DNA from: Bacteroidales bacterium
Lineage (GTDB): Bacteria; Bacteroidota; Bacteroidia; Bacteroidales; P3
Direction: 5' to 3'
NCBI GenBank assembly: GCA_009785505.1
Contig: WQWA01000015.1
Location: 1 to 41,924, forward strand
Length of the DNA: 41,924 nucleotides
The notes beneath the pieces were generated by a model that was not told the DNA's origin, did not search any database, and worked only from the letters and a program-made list of their open reading frames with translations. This document shows, one piece after another, positions 23,101-30,698 of this stretch. A program made the position numbers and the translations under genes. Every line of letters begins with the position of its first letter. The first letter of the stretch is position 1.

Positions 23101-25934
23101 TCAACATCTCGATCGAAACATTTCGTGATAAATTAAGACCGGGTGAACAAGAAACTTGGACGTTAAGTTTGCAATCAAACATCGGACGACCGGTACAAGG
23201 CGAGCTGTTGTTGAGTATGTACGATGCCTCGTTAGATGTGTTTCGAAGAAACCATTGGCACATGAATTTAAATCATTTTTTTCAAGCGAGATTTTGGGAT
23301 ACGAGGAATTTTAGAACGCTAAACTCGCAACAACTCAGACTTCCACATATTTTTCACGCATCAGTTCCTGTTATTCAGTACGACAGGCTTAATTTTGACC
23401 CACGGGCGTTCAACCGTAGAGCTTTTGCAAGAGGAGGGATGCGAATGGCAAGTATGGCAATGGTGGATGACGAAGTTGAAATAGAAGAAATGGTGCTTAT
23501 GGTTGAGGCGGATAGCGATGTGTCGGCAGATATTGAAGTTTCAGCACCGACAGAGGCCGTTGCTTCGGACGGTGCAGAGCAACCAATACCAGCTACTCCC
23601 GAGCCAATAGCCACCCGAACGAATTTCAACGAAACGGCATTCTTTTTTCCGCATTTGCGAAGCGATGAAAGCGGACGAGTAACAACATCGTTTACCGCCC
23701 CCGAATCGCTGACACGCTGGCGAATTCAAGCATTGGCACACACGCAAGATTTAATGGTCGGTATCAATGAGTGGTCTGCCGTAACACAAAGAGAATTGAT
23801 GATTCAGCCCAACATGCCTCGCTTTTTGAGAGAGGGCGATGTGTTCAAACTTCAAGCGAGAATTGTGAATTTGTTGGATGAGCCTTTGTCCGGAGAAGCA
23901 AATTTGGGTTGGTCGATTTCAAATCAATTTGGACCGATTGTCGCAGAAGAAAATTGGGGCAAAGATTTTTCGGTTCCCGCATTGCAAAATACTTCGGTTG
24001 TTTGGGCACACTGTGTTCGTCAAACCGGATTTTTGAATTTGAACTTTTCGGCAAGAGCCGGAAATCATACCGACGGCGAAGCCCGAATGATTCCGATTTT
24101 GAGCAATCGGGCGATGTTGACCGAAACCTTGCCGATGTTTGCACGAGCAAATACCGAGCGAACGTTTTCGTTGCCGAGATTAGCCAATCCGAATTCGACA
24201 ACTTTGAAAAATCATCGCCTTACGCTACAAATAGCGACCAATCCGATTTGGTTCGCCGTGCAAGCCCTACCGGAATTAGGTGACCCGAGAGCGAACAATT
24301 CGATTGCTTTGTTTGGTGCGTTTTTTGCAAACGCCATGGCACTTGATATTTTGGAACAAAATCCGGAAATACAAACGGTATTTAATCGTTGGAAAATGAC
24401 GGACTCCGAAATGTTGCAATCGAATTTGGAACGGAATCAAGAACTCAAATCCGTTTTGTTGGACGAAACACCTTGGCTCTTGCAAGCCGAAAACGAAACT
24501 CGCCGAAAACACAACATTGCGATGTTTTTTGACGAAAACAATGTTCGAAACTTGCAAGCTGACGTGCTTACTCGCTTGAGAAATTTACAAACAGCAAACG
24601 GCGGATTTGCTTGGAATCCGGGCGGTAGAGCGAATTTGTGGGCAACGCAGTACATCGTTCAAGGGTTGCAACGCTTGCACAAAAGAAATATCGAACGCGA
24701 CAACCGCGAATTGCAGAATATTTTGCGAAGTGCGTTGCATTTTTGTGATCAACAACATATCGAACGTTTCCATAATGCGCACCCTTCGACTACGCTCAGG
24801 GAGCGGGCGTTGAGCGGAGTCGAAACGCGGATGTCCCTACGAGCGGACGACATCCAATTTTTGTATCTGCGAACCTATTTCGCAGAACAACACCCAATTT
24901 CACCTCAATTAGATACGGTTTTGGCGGTTTACGATTCGTTGGCGAGAGCAAATTGGCAAACACAACCCCGATTGTTGCAAGGCATTTTGGCACAATATTT
25001 TTATCTGAAAGGCGACCACGATTTAGTGCAAAAAATTATGGAAAATTTCCGACGCTTGGCATTACATTCCGATGAAATGGGAATGTTTTGGCGTGCAGAA
25101 CGCTCGTGGTTGTGGTATCAATCGCAAATCAGTACACAAGTTCAATTGATAGAAACATTTTCGAGATTTGGAAATCCGGAAGAAGTCGAAGAAATGCAAC
25201 GCTGGCTACTCAGCCAGAAACGTACCACGATTTGGAATACTCCGAAAGCCTCTGTTGAAGCGGTTTATGCACTGATGTCCGGTACGCCGAATTTATCGGA
25301 AAACGCTAATGTTGAAATTCAAATCGGCAACGAAAGAATAACTACGCCAACCACGGCCGATGCAGGCTCCGGCTTATTTTCAAAATTCTGGACAGCCGAT
25401 CAAATCCGACCCGACCAATCGGAAATAACAATTAGAAATCGAGGAAATTCAATGGTTTGGGGCGGTTTGTTTTGGCAGTATTTTGAGGATATGGATAAAG
25501 TTGCACCTGCGGAAACACCGCTTTCGATTCAAAAAACCTTGCTTGTAGAACGCATGACCAATCAAGGTGCGATTTTGGAAGAAATCCCAAAAGAAGGCTT
25601 AAAAATCGGCGATGTGGTTGTGGCAAGAATTGAAATCCGAACAGACAGAAATTTGGACTTTGTCCATCTAAAATCTTTGCGTGCCGCAACTTTCGAGCCG
25701 ATAGAAGTTCGTTCCGGCTACAGATTCCAAGATGGGTTATTCTACTATCAAGAAGTGAGAGATGTCTCAATGAATTTCTACTTCACACATTTGCCGAGAG
25801 GCACATACGTGTTTGAATATCGTATGATTGCCTCGCAAATTGGTAATTTTTCGAACGGATTTACGACGATTCAATGTTTGTACGCACCTGAATTTTCGGC
25901 ACAATCGGAAGGGCAGAGGGTTGTTGTGAATTAG
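20103..25934 (+). CDS. Alpha-2-macroglobulin family protein without thioester motif
   Basis: 1943 aa from the ATG at 20103 (MKRIITLAVIVLLGFTPLFSQ, a signal peptide). Upstream in-frame codons come from a repeat. The order is that of bacterial A2M proteins: N-terminal helical part (to about 330), MG-type beta domains (FFTDRAIYRPGQIVYFKGIL at about 538-557 opens the MG1/MG2-like block), a Glu/Ala-rich bait-like stretch near 1120-1180, the MG10/A2M block FFPHLRSDESGRVTTSFTAPE, and a terpenoid-cyclase-like toroid (TANGGFAWNPGGRANLWATQY). The usual CxEQ thioester is absent; the segment reads LGDPRANNSIALFGAFFAN. It is probably periplasmic, trapping proteases or guarding the envelope. Residues about 1560-1575 come from a palindromic element at 24783-24826. 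Confidence 0.88.
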   Translation: MKRIITLAVIVLLGFTPLFSQPSQTLVNLMDTVRLIAERDEDPLVRTIALFQSDLGNLNAVEQAIVNSMIAESLWTYLQQNRWQIFERTPLANPDLTDVRTWDTRLLLQQTIMRYTASLEPREALQNLRVRDFKKILTLGDNESEIQRPTMFDLLAHRAINALSQHDMRLMQPQDGAMLNDKIDGIFQHLADFHLQEENPDILIPLGLQILAWARRAVFAENADSLYRYYLVEFLEEFPESPVNAQIYWALAEFHNELGSRHNNLVSEDFRWDKKEALRYTEILQSRFVPRVFADAARAMAERIKAPTISLQMQEILLPNQSNLFLLQGSNLDTVYFSLFRLTREDVERFSAHDHQRFMDEVHFRTRTPFREWQEVIPNPGDFQTHRVELAIDPLTTGYYMLLVSTNPRPSASGSATAGRHFSVSELSFFTNTDSERTEGIVLNRRTGQPMRGVNVRVFSRDFNWRTEQTTTTEHARLTTGRDGRFQFPNSADSHNRWVRLDFELQHRSDTLLSLDAGWWNRAEPQENWRRQTFFFTDRAIYRPGQIVYFKGILVERRGDESRIVTNQTTTVRLLDANGREINSVEVRTNEYGSFSGRFVLPMRGLLGWFSLRNESGSSSFSVEEYKRPSFEIVFDPLASAHRLDEEAIVSGVVRTFAGANLGHSTVRYRITRSVRLPFWRWTNWRLPTEEVVISQGEAMTDQDGRFQIWFMADSDKRIPVAQHPIYTFTITIDATDISGETQQGIQSIPISHRALTVSLNARPFMDRTQDSVLRIISRNLSGETIHSQGTIRIYRLLPTDRLLRNRLWTEPNLFVLSDEEFIRKFPTDQIRNENSRGNRERVLVLEKPFNTATTETFVLSGLPRWQTGDYVYTIETQDVFGNPVNHEDFFTVFSPKTERRNPLDRVFYTIVPKTTFEPGETASFIVGSASRITVFYEIRGRNGIVERRQISLNNEQRRINFQIREEHRGNLSLQIWSVIDGRVHNVQQTISVPFTNRNINISIETFRDKLRPGEQETWTLSLQSNIGRPVQGELLLSMYDASLDVFRRNHWHMNLNHFFQARFWDTRNFRTLNSQQLRLPHIFHASVPVIQYDRLNFDPRAFNRRAFARGGMRMASMAMVDDEVEIEEMVLMVEADSDVSADIEVSAPTEAVASDGAEQPIPATPEPIATRTNFNETAFFFPHLRSDESGRVTTSFTAPESLTRWRIQALAHTQDLMVGINEWSAVTQRELMIQPNMPRFLREGDVFKLQARIVNLLDEPLSGEANLGWSISNQFGPIVAEENWGKDFSVPALQNTSVVWAHCVRQTGFLNLNFSARAGNHTDGEARMIPILSNRAMLTETLPMFARANTERTFSLPRLANPNSTTLKNHRLTLQIATNPIWFAVQALPELGDPRANNSIALFGAFFANAMALDILEQNPEIQTVFNRWKMTDSEMLQSNLERNQELKSVLLDETPWLLQAENETRRKHNIAMFFDENNVRNLQADVLTRLRNLQTANGGFAWNPGGRANLWATQYIVQGLQRLHKRNIERDNRELQNILRSALHFCDQQHIERFHNAHPSTTLRERALSGVETRMSLRADDIQFLYLRTYFAEQHPISPQLDTVLAVYDSLARANWQTQPRLLQGILAQYFYLKGDHDLVQKIMENFRRLALHSDEMGMFWRAERSWLWYQSQISTQVQLIETFSRFGNPEEVEEMQRWLLSQKRTTIWNTPKASVEAVYALMSGTPNLSENANVEIQIGNERITTPTTADAGSGLFSKFWTADQIRPDQSEITIRNRGNSMVWGGLFWQYFEDMDKVAPAETPLSIQKTLLVERMTNQGAILEEIPKEGLKIGDVVVARIEIRTDRNLDFVHLKSLRAATFEPIEVRSGYRFQDGLFYYQEVRDVSMNFYFTHLPRGTYVFEYRMIASQIGNFSNGFTTIQCLYAPEFSAQSEGQRVVVN
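24783..24826. repeat. Palindromic element inside the alpha-2-macroglobulin gene
   Basis: TTCGACTACGCTCA (24785-24798) pairs with TGAGCGGAGTCGAA (24811-24824), 13 of 14 positions. It reads in frame as HPSTTLRERALSGVET between IERFHNA and RMSLRADDIQFLY. It is related to the TTCGACAGGCTCA family. Confidence 0.8.
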
Positions 25935-26070
25935 AAAGATCGTAAATTGTGATAAAAAAAGTCAAACGTTAATTTTTTGACGAAGACAGGTCTTTTTAAT
26001 GATGTTTCTGACGATTTGTAATTCTGTGATTTGCAGTGTTTTTTTGCAAAAAACCTTAAATCTTTTTAAG

Positions 26071-26089
26071 TTTTAACACTTTTTAAGTT
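26071..26089 (+). promoter_or_regulatory. Shared 19-bp upstream motif, copy 2
   Basis: TTTTAACACTTTTTAAGTT, 68 bp before the ORF6N ATG, with AAACCTTAAA 10 bp further upstream (26051-26060), an arrangement repeated at 32730-32761. Confidence 0.6.
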
Positions 26090-26119
26090 AAAATTTGTGA
26101 TTTGTGTTTGTTTTTTGCA

Positions 26120-26127
26120 TAATTTTG
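26120..26127 (+). promoter_or_regulatory. -7 element for the ORF6N gene
   Basis: TAATTTTG, 30 bases before the ATG at 26158; possible TTTG at 26094-26097 (22-base spacer). Confidence 0.5.
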
Positions 26128-26157
26128 CGGTGTATTAACTAAAAAATCTGCAAAACT

Positions 26158-26814
26158 ATGGAAATTTCGATCAAATTTGATGATGTAAACGACAAAATCA
26201 TCACAATTAGAAATCAAAGTGTCATTCTCGACAGCGATGTGGCAATGCTTTATGGCGTAGAAACAAAACGCATAAACGAGGCAATCAAAAACAATCCGGA
26301 CAAATTTCCTGATGGCTACGTTTTAACCTTGCAAAATGCTGAGAGACAGGAACTGGTCGAAAATTTCGACCGGTTCGAAAACGTCAAGCATTCTTCAAGT
26401 ACAAAAGCTTTTACCGAAAGAGGTTTGTATATGCTCGCAACAATCCTAAAAAGCCCTCAAGCCACACAAGCCACAATCACAATCGTAGAAGCATTTGCTA
26501 AATTAAAAGAGTTGTCAAACAACATCGCCTTTTTAGACTCGATTGATCCGGAAGTTATCGATTCGGAAATCATAGAATCAACCGTAAATAAAGCTGGCGG
26601 ACTGCTCGACGAACTCTTTTTTGAGGCTCTTCCTGTATCTGCGGAAACATCTGTTGAGTTTAATTTCGGCTTTATGAAAGGAAAACGCACTGTGAAAAGC
26701 GAAGCGAACCCAAACACCTTGAAAGATGTTGAAAGCAGACTTGAAGAGTTAGAACGAATGATTACAAAGAATGAAGAACGCTTGAAGAAACTAAATCTTC
26801 CCAACAATAGTTGA
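26158..26814 (+). CDS. ORF6N domain-containing protein
   Basis: 218 aa. Residues 10-115 match the ORF6N domain, a KilA-N-like DNA-binding module of phages and mobile elements: [34 protein letters not shown] and [21 protein letters not shown]. The rest is acidic, ending in a coiled-coil ([23 protein letters not shown]). In free-living bacteria these are stray phage-type regulators; the target is unknown. The 3' end overlaps the convergent pyrD by 24 bp. Upstream it shares the 19-bp motif found before two other accessory genes. Confidence 0.85.
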   Translation: MEISIKFDDVNDKIITIRNQSVILDSDVAMLYGVETKRINEAIKNNPDKFPDGYVLTLQNAERQELVENFDRFENVKHSSSTKAFTERGLYMLATILKSPQATQATITIVEAFAKLKELSNNIAFLDSIDPEVIDSEIIESTVNKAGGLLDELFFEALPVSAETSVEFNFGFMKGKRTVKSEANPNTLKDVESRLEELERMITKNEERLKKLNLPNNS

Positions 26815-27693
26815 AATGTCTTGAACACCATGCCGATCACACCATTCGGCGATACCATCAACGATTTTTTCGGAAATGGACGGGTCAATAAAATTTGCGG
26901 TTCCCACTTGAATAGCCGTTGCTCCGGCGAGCATAAATTCAATAGCATCGGTCGCATTCATAATGCCACCCAAACCGATAATTGGAATTTTTACGGCTTT
27001 TTTCACTTGCCAAACCATGCGCAACGCAATAGGTTTTATCGCAGGTCCGGACAATCCTCCTGTAACTGTGGATAAAACTGGTTTGCGTTTTTCCGCATCA
27101 ATAGCCATTCCTAAAATCGTATTAATCAGGGAAACAGAATCTGCTCCGGCATCTTCTACGGCTTTGGCAATTTCGGAAATATTAGTTACATTCGGCGAAA
27201 GCTTGACGATGAGCGTTTTTTTGTAAATATCTCGAATGGCACGAACTACTTTGCCTGCCTCGTTCGGACAAGTTCCAAAAGCCATTCCGCCGAGCTTCAC
27301 ATTTGGACAAGAAATATTTAATTCAATCGCAGGAATTTTTTCCAAATCGTTAATTTTTCGGGCAACATCGGCGTATTCTTCGATTGTTGATCCAGATACA
27401 TTCACAATGATATGTGTATCGAAATGTTTTATTTTTGGATAAATCTCGCTAACAAAATGATCTACACCTTTGTTTTGAAGCCCTACGGCATTAAGCATTC
27501 CTGACGGTGTTTCAGCCATTCTCGGATATGGATTTCCTTCGCGGTGCGATCCGGTTGTTCCTTTCACAATGATTCCGCCGAGTTTGGACAAATCCATGAA
27601 ATCGGTGTATTCCTCGCCGTAGCCGAACGTTCCGGATGCGGTTAGCACCGGATTTTTTAGGTGGAGATTGTGTATCTTGGTTGCTAGGTTCAT
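26791..27693 (-). CDS. pyrD: Dihydroorotate dehydrogenase B, catalytic subunit
   Basis: 300 aa, full length for class 1B. FMN-binding barrel: [40 protein letters not shown], the active-site Cys in [15 protein letters not shown], the FMN phosphate region [28 protein letters not shown]. It oxidises dihydroorotate to orotate in pyrimidine synthesis, passing electrons to PyrK. pyrK lies upstream on the same strand with an 86-bp gap that holds a repeat. The last codons overlap the ORF6N gene. No insertion is seen in this subunit. Confidence 0.96.
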   Translation of the reverse strand: MNLATKIHNLHLKNPVLTASGTFGYGEEYTDFMDLSKLGGIIVKGTTGSHREGNPYPRMAETPSGMLNAVGLQNKGVDHFVSEIYPKIKHFDTHIIVNVSGSTIEEYADVARKINDLEKIPAIELNISCPNVKLGGMAFGTCPNEAGKVVRAIRDIYKKTLIVKLSPNVTNISEIAKAVEDAGADSVSLINTILGMAIDAEKRKPVLSTVTGGLSGPAIKPIALRMVWQVKKAVKIPIIGLGGIMNATDAIEFMLAGATAIQVGTANFIDPSISEKIVDGIAEWCDRHGVQDISTIVGKI

Positions 27694-27723
27694 TTGTTAT
27701 ATTGTCGGGTTAGTGGTGGAAAT

Positions 27724-27771
27724 CCACAGGCTTATGCCTGCGGTTATTCACATATCGCCCTACGGGCGAAG
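27724..27771. repeat. Double-hairpin repeat between pyrK and pyrD
   Basis: CAGGC-TTAT-GCCTG (27727-27740) and TCGCCC-TAC-GGGCGA (27755-27769). It fills most of the intergenic gap inside the pyrK-pyrD operon and is of the same short-palindrome character as the other elements, but no second copy is in the window. Confidence 0.7.
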
Positions 27772-27779
27772 GGTAATTC

Positions 27780-28613
27780 TCAATTCTCTATTTTCAATTT
27801 CGTTAGATCAAAAACTGGGCCTTCCGTACAAACACACACGTGTCCGTCAACGGTTTTCGTCACACAACACAAACACGCACCAATTCCGCAAGCCATTGTG
27901 TTTTCCAGCGAAATTTGACACGGCGTATTTTTTCTCATCGCCAGCCTTCCAACGGCTTTCATCATAGCTTCGGGACCGCAACAGTAGATTTGGTCGAACT
28001 TTTGTTGATTAAAAATCGAATGTTCGGTAATCAAACCTTTTTCACCCAAACTTCCGTCTTCTGTGATGAGCAAAACGTTGCCGTATTTCACATATTCTTC
28101 AACACGGAAGATGTTTTTTTTAGAGCGCCCGCCGATTAAAATTGTCGGCTGAATGCCGTTTTGATTCAAAATTTTCGCCAAATAGAGTAGGGGGGCGATA
28201 CCACAACCTCCGCCTACCAAAAGGGTTGCGGGCGTTTCGACAGGCTCAACGACCGCATTTCGATTGCCGGACACTGAACTTGTCGAAGTGTCAAAGCCAC
28301 AGTGCACCGTAAAACCATTGCCAAGCGGAAAAAGAACATCCACAGTATCTCCCGATTTGAGTTTGGAGAGTTGCTCGGTGCCTTTCCCAACTTTTTGAAT
28401 AAAAAATTTGATGAAATTATGCGAAAAATCTACATCATGAATGGAAAAAGGACGGCGTAAAAACACATCGTTTGTGTTTTCAACCAAAAAATTTGCAAAT
28501 TGTCCGGGCTTAATTTCAGGAAGCGGTTGTTCGGAGCCTAAAGTCAACAAAAAAACTTCCGGCGAAAGCGGACGGTTTTCGATGACACGCAGGCGACGAT
28601 TAACTTTTTTCAT
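27780..28613 (-). CDS. pyrK: Dihydroorotate dehydrogenase B, electron-transfer subunit
   Basis: 277 aa from the ATG at 28613 (MKKVNRRLRVIENRPLS); the extension upstream belongs to the preceding gene. Ferredoxin-reductase fold: FAD-binding RRPFSIHD (53-60), NAD-binding LLVGGGCGIAPLLYLA (131-146), CCGPEAMMK, and the C-terminal [2Fe-2S] cysteines Cys242, Cys247, Cys250 and Cys262 with GACLCC and CVCTEGPVF. It moves electrons from PyrD to NAD+. Residues about 107-129 (ending NAVVEPVETPA) are foreign: they come from a palindromic element placed exactly between the FAD and NAD domains. The start overlaps the DUF5606 gene by 14 bp. Confidence 0.94.
   Translation of the reverse strand: MKKVNRRLRVIENRPLSPEVFLLTLGSEQPLPEIKPGQFANFLVENTNDVFLRRPFSIHDVDFSHNFIKFFIQKVGKGTEQLSKLKSGDTVDVLFPLGNGFTVHCGFDTSTSSVSGNRNAVVEPVETPATLLVGGGCGIAPLLYLAKILNQNGIQPTILIGGRSKKNIFRVEEYVKYGNVLLITEDGSLGEKGLITEHSIFNQQKFDQIYCCGPEAMMKAVGRLAMRKNTPCQISLENTMACGIGACLCCVTKTVDGHVCVCTEGPVFDLTKLKIEN
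28228..28291. repeat. TTCGACAGGCTCA-family element inside pyrK
   Basis: TTCGACAGGCTCA (28236-28248) pairs with TGAACTTGTCGAA (28275-28287), with one wobble and one mismatch. On the minus strand it reads FDTSTSSVSGNRNAVVEPVE and onward without a stop. Confidence 0.9.
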
Positions 28614-29079
28614 TGGTAGATTTCTCGGGACTTTCAGAGGAGTTTGACACGGACGAGACGTCCGCGCCAGCGGTTTCTTTGTCAGATTTTTCCTCAAGCG
28701 AAATCAGATTTTTTTCTGCCAAAAGGTTGTACCAAGTAATTAGTTTTTTGATGTCGGAAACATACACACGATCTTTGTCCCAATCGGGCAAGACTTCGGA
28801 AAAATAGGCTTGAAGAGCCTTGTTATCGGCTTTTGGCGAAACGCTTGCTTGACCTCCGTTTTCTTTACGAAAAATATTTTGAAACACTTCGGTCAACGGT
28901 ACATCTTCGCCGTTGGTAAACATTCCGATTTCTTCCAGCGAAGAAATTTTGTCTGATGTAAAAACCGGCAGGCGTTTTCCGTCGATAAGCGATTCCATAA
29001 CGGCATTGCTCTTCGATTGAGAAAGCATTTTGAATACGCCGGGTTTTCCGGGGATGGTGAAATATTCGCTGAGATCCAT
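28600..29079 (-). CDS. DUF5606 domain-containing protein
   Basis: 159 aa. The N-terminus MDLSEYFTIPGKPGVFKMLS and SLIDGKRLPVFTSDKISSLEEIGMF are characteristic of DUF5606, a small Bacteroidota family of unknown function. The C-terminal about 35 residues are a low-complexity Ser/Glu tail that includes AGADVSSV, encoded by a repeat at 28646-28673. Because the tail overlaps the pyrK start by 14 bp, the repeat probably extended this reading frame. Downstream of rpmH on the same strand, with a palindrome between. Confidence 0.82.
   Translation of the reverse strand: MDLSEYFTIPGKPGVFKMLSQSKSNAVMESLIDGKRLPVFTSDKISSLEEIGMFTNGEDVPLTEVFQNIFRKENGGQASVSPKADNKALQAYFSEVLPDWDKDRVYVSDIKKLITWYNLLAEKNLISLEEKSDKETAGADVSSVSNSSESPEKSTNEKS
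28646..28673. repeat. GGACGAGACGTCCGCGCC-family element in the DUF5606 gene
   Basis: Internal palindrome GGACGAGACGTCC (GGACG/CGTCC arms) plus GCGCCAGCGG; reads TAGADVSSV in the gene. Same family at 8526, 37157, 38243 and 39173. Confidence 0.85.
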
Positions 29080-29087
29080 AATTCAAA

Positions 29088-29115
29088 GGGATTCCCGCCT
29101 TCGCGGGAATGACGG
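29088..29115. repeat. ATTCCCGC-family palindrome between rpmH and the DUF5606 gene
   Basis: ATTCCCGC (29091-29098), loop CTTC, GCGGGAAT (29103-29110). Same family inside metH (36970-36996) and at 40303-40386. Confidence 0.85.
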
Positions 29116-29120
29116 TTAAA

Positions 29121-29282
<162 letters not shown>

Positions 29283-29315
29283 TTAAATCTGTAATTCGTT
29301 CTAAAAAAAGGACTG

Positions 29316-29347
29316 CAAAGATACAAAAAAAAATTGAAATCGCCAAA
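29316..29347 (-). promoter_or_regulatory. Promoter of rpmH
   Basis: On the minus strand TTTG (29347-29344), 20 bases, TATCTTTG (29323-29316), then a 45-base leader. Confidence 0.8.
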
Positions 29348-29359
29348 TTTATTTGATTT

Positions 29360-30493
29360 TTATTCGGAATCTGGCTCGTTAAATTGCGAATAATTCCGCC
29401 ATTTGTCCAACACCGATGCGAAATCCGGAGGTAATTCCGAGTCAAATGACATTTTTTCCTTTGTCGCTGGATGAATAAATTCCAAACTTTTTGCATGCAA
29501 GGCGTGTCTTGGAATCAGGTCGAAACAATTGCGAACAAATTGTTTGTATTTGGTATAAACCGTTCCTTTTAGGATTTGATCGCCACCATAAACTGCATCG
29601 TTGAACAACGGATGCTTGATATAACGCATGTGTGCTCGGATTTGATGTGTTCGTCCGGTTTCCAAAACACATTCGACAAGAGTTACATAGCCGAAGCGTT
29701 CTAAAACTTTGTAGTGGGTTACGGCGTGTTTGCCGTAGTCACCGTCCGGAAAAACGGTCATCACTTTTCGGTCTTTCAAACTGCGTCCGACATGTCCGAC
29801 AATTGTCCCTTCGTCCTCTTGAAAATCACCCCAAACCAAGGCTTGGTATTTTCGCCCAACGGTATGTTCGTAAAACTGTTTGCCCAAAAATGTTTGTGCC
29901 GTTTCGGTTTTTGCAACTAGCAACAATCCCGATGTGCCTTTGTCAATTCTATGTACCAAATATGGTTTTGCCTCGCTTGTGGCACACGGCGAATGGTGCA
30001 CGGCGAAGGGTGCTTCGCCATTAGCCAAGTTGTTTGACAATGGCGAAGCACCCTTCACCTTTTGCCTTTCGCCTTTTGCCTTTTCGAAGTGAAACGCCAA
30101 AGCATTCACCAACGTTCCACACCAATTTCCAAAACCCGGATGCACCACCATTTCCGGAACTTTATTCACAATTAGAACTTCCGAATCTTCGTAAACGATG
30201 TTTAGTGGAATATCTTCGGGAACAATTTCCGTGTCGTTTGGCGGATAGGTCATCACAACGCTGATAACATCGCCCGGCTTCACCTTGTAATTTGATTTTA
30301 CAGGCTTATCGTTTACCAAGATATTGCCTGCGTCTGCCGCATTTTGAATCTTGTTGCGAATCGCATTTTCCAAGCGAATTACCAAAAACTTATCAATGCG
30401 TAAAGGCGATTGTCCTTTATCTACAACGATTCGGTGATGCTCGAAAAATTCCTGTTCGTTGTCGTTGCTTTCTATGTCGATGTTTTCTGTCAT
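29360..30493 (-). CDS. rluD: RluA/RluD-family 23S rRNA pseudouridine synthase
   Basis: 377 aa from the ATG at 30493. N-terminal S4 domain (RIDKFLVIRLENAIRNKIQ, residues 32-50, through ILVNDKPVKSNYKVKPGD). Catalytic domain: VNKVPEMVVHPG, HRIDKGTSGLLLVAK with the catalytic Asp184, and TGRTHQIRAHM. It isomerises uridines in 23S rRNA. Between ALAFHF and KPYLVHRID (residues about 137-176) the protein carries a foreign segment encoded by a perfect 18-bp inverted repeat plus flanks, just before the catalytic motif. The last residues after DFASVLDKWR are poorly conserved in the family. Confidence 0.93.
   Translation of the reverse strand: MTENIDIESNDNEQEFFEHHRIVVDKGQSPLRIDKFLVIRLENAIRNKIQNAADAGNILVNDKPVKSNYKVKPGDVISVVMTYPPNDTEIVPEDIPLNIVYEDSEVLIVNKVPEMVVHPGFGNWCGTLVNALAFHFEKAKGERQKVKGASPLSNNLANGEAPFAVHHSPCATSEAKPYLVHRIDKGTSGLLLVAKTETAQTFLGKQFYEHTVGRKYQALVWGDFQEDEGTIVGHVGRSLKDRKVMTVFPDGDYGKHAVTHYKVLERFGYVTLVECVLETGRTHQIRAHMRYIKHPLFNDAVYGGDQILKGTVYTKYKQFVRNCFDLIPRHALHAKSLEFIHPATKEKMSFDSELPPDFASVLDKWRNYSQFNEPDSE
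29982..30095. repeat. Large palindromic element inside rluD
   Basis: GAAGGGTGCTTCGCCATT (30005-30022) is perfectly complementary to AATGGCGAAGCACCCTTC (30039-30056), with a 16-nt loop. Outer GGCGAA/TTCGCC-like tracts lengthen the stem. It is read in frame as about 38 codons. Confidence 0.9.
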
Positions 30494-30501
30494 TTGGGTT
30501 G

Positions 30502-30533
30502 CAAAGATACGAAAAAATTTGAGACTTGGCAAA
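30502..30533 (-). promoter_or_regulatory. Promoter of rluD
   Basis: On the minus strand TTTG (30533-30530), 20 bases, TATCTTTG (30509-30502), ending 8 bases before the ATG. Confidence 0.8.
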
Positions 30534-30587
30534 TTTTGGTTGGACGAAAAAGTTATTCACAATCACAGCAGAGTCAATATTTTTTTG

Positions 30588-30595
30588 TATTTTTG
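30588..30595 (+). promoter_or_regulatory. -7 element upstream of the OLD-like gene
   Basis: TATTTTTG, about 100 bases before the ATG at 30699. No -33 box at the right distance. Confidence 0.4.
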
Positions 30596-30698
30596 CAGAA
30601 TGATTTGCGCTTTGCGGGGAAAGTGAGCGGTTGTTAGAGGAAGCGAAAAATATGGTGGAGATAGATTAAAAAATAAAATAACAATTAAAAACAGAAAT

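Noticed and set aside
25983-25997. Terminator behind the alpha-2-macroglobulin gene (AAGAC/GTCTT followed by T)
   Set aside because: The stem is only 4-5 bp with a loop that is too short; not convincing.
30600-30669. Possible short gene or gene remnant (frame ending ERLLEEAKNMVEID, TAA at 30667)
   Set aside because: A -7 box precedes an ATG, but that frame stops after eight codons and the longer frame has no start. It may be a residue of a deleted accessory gene; too little to call.
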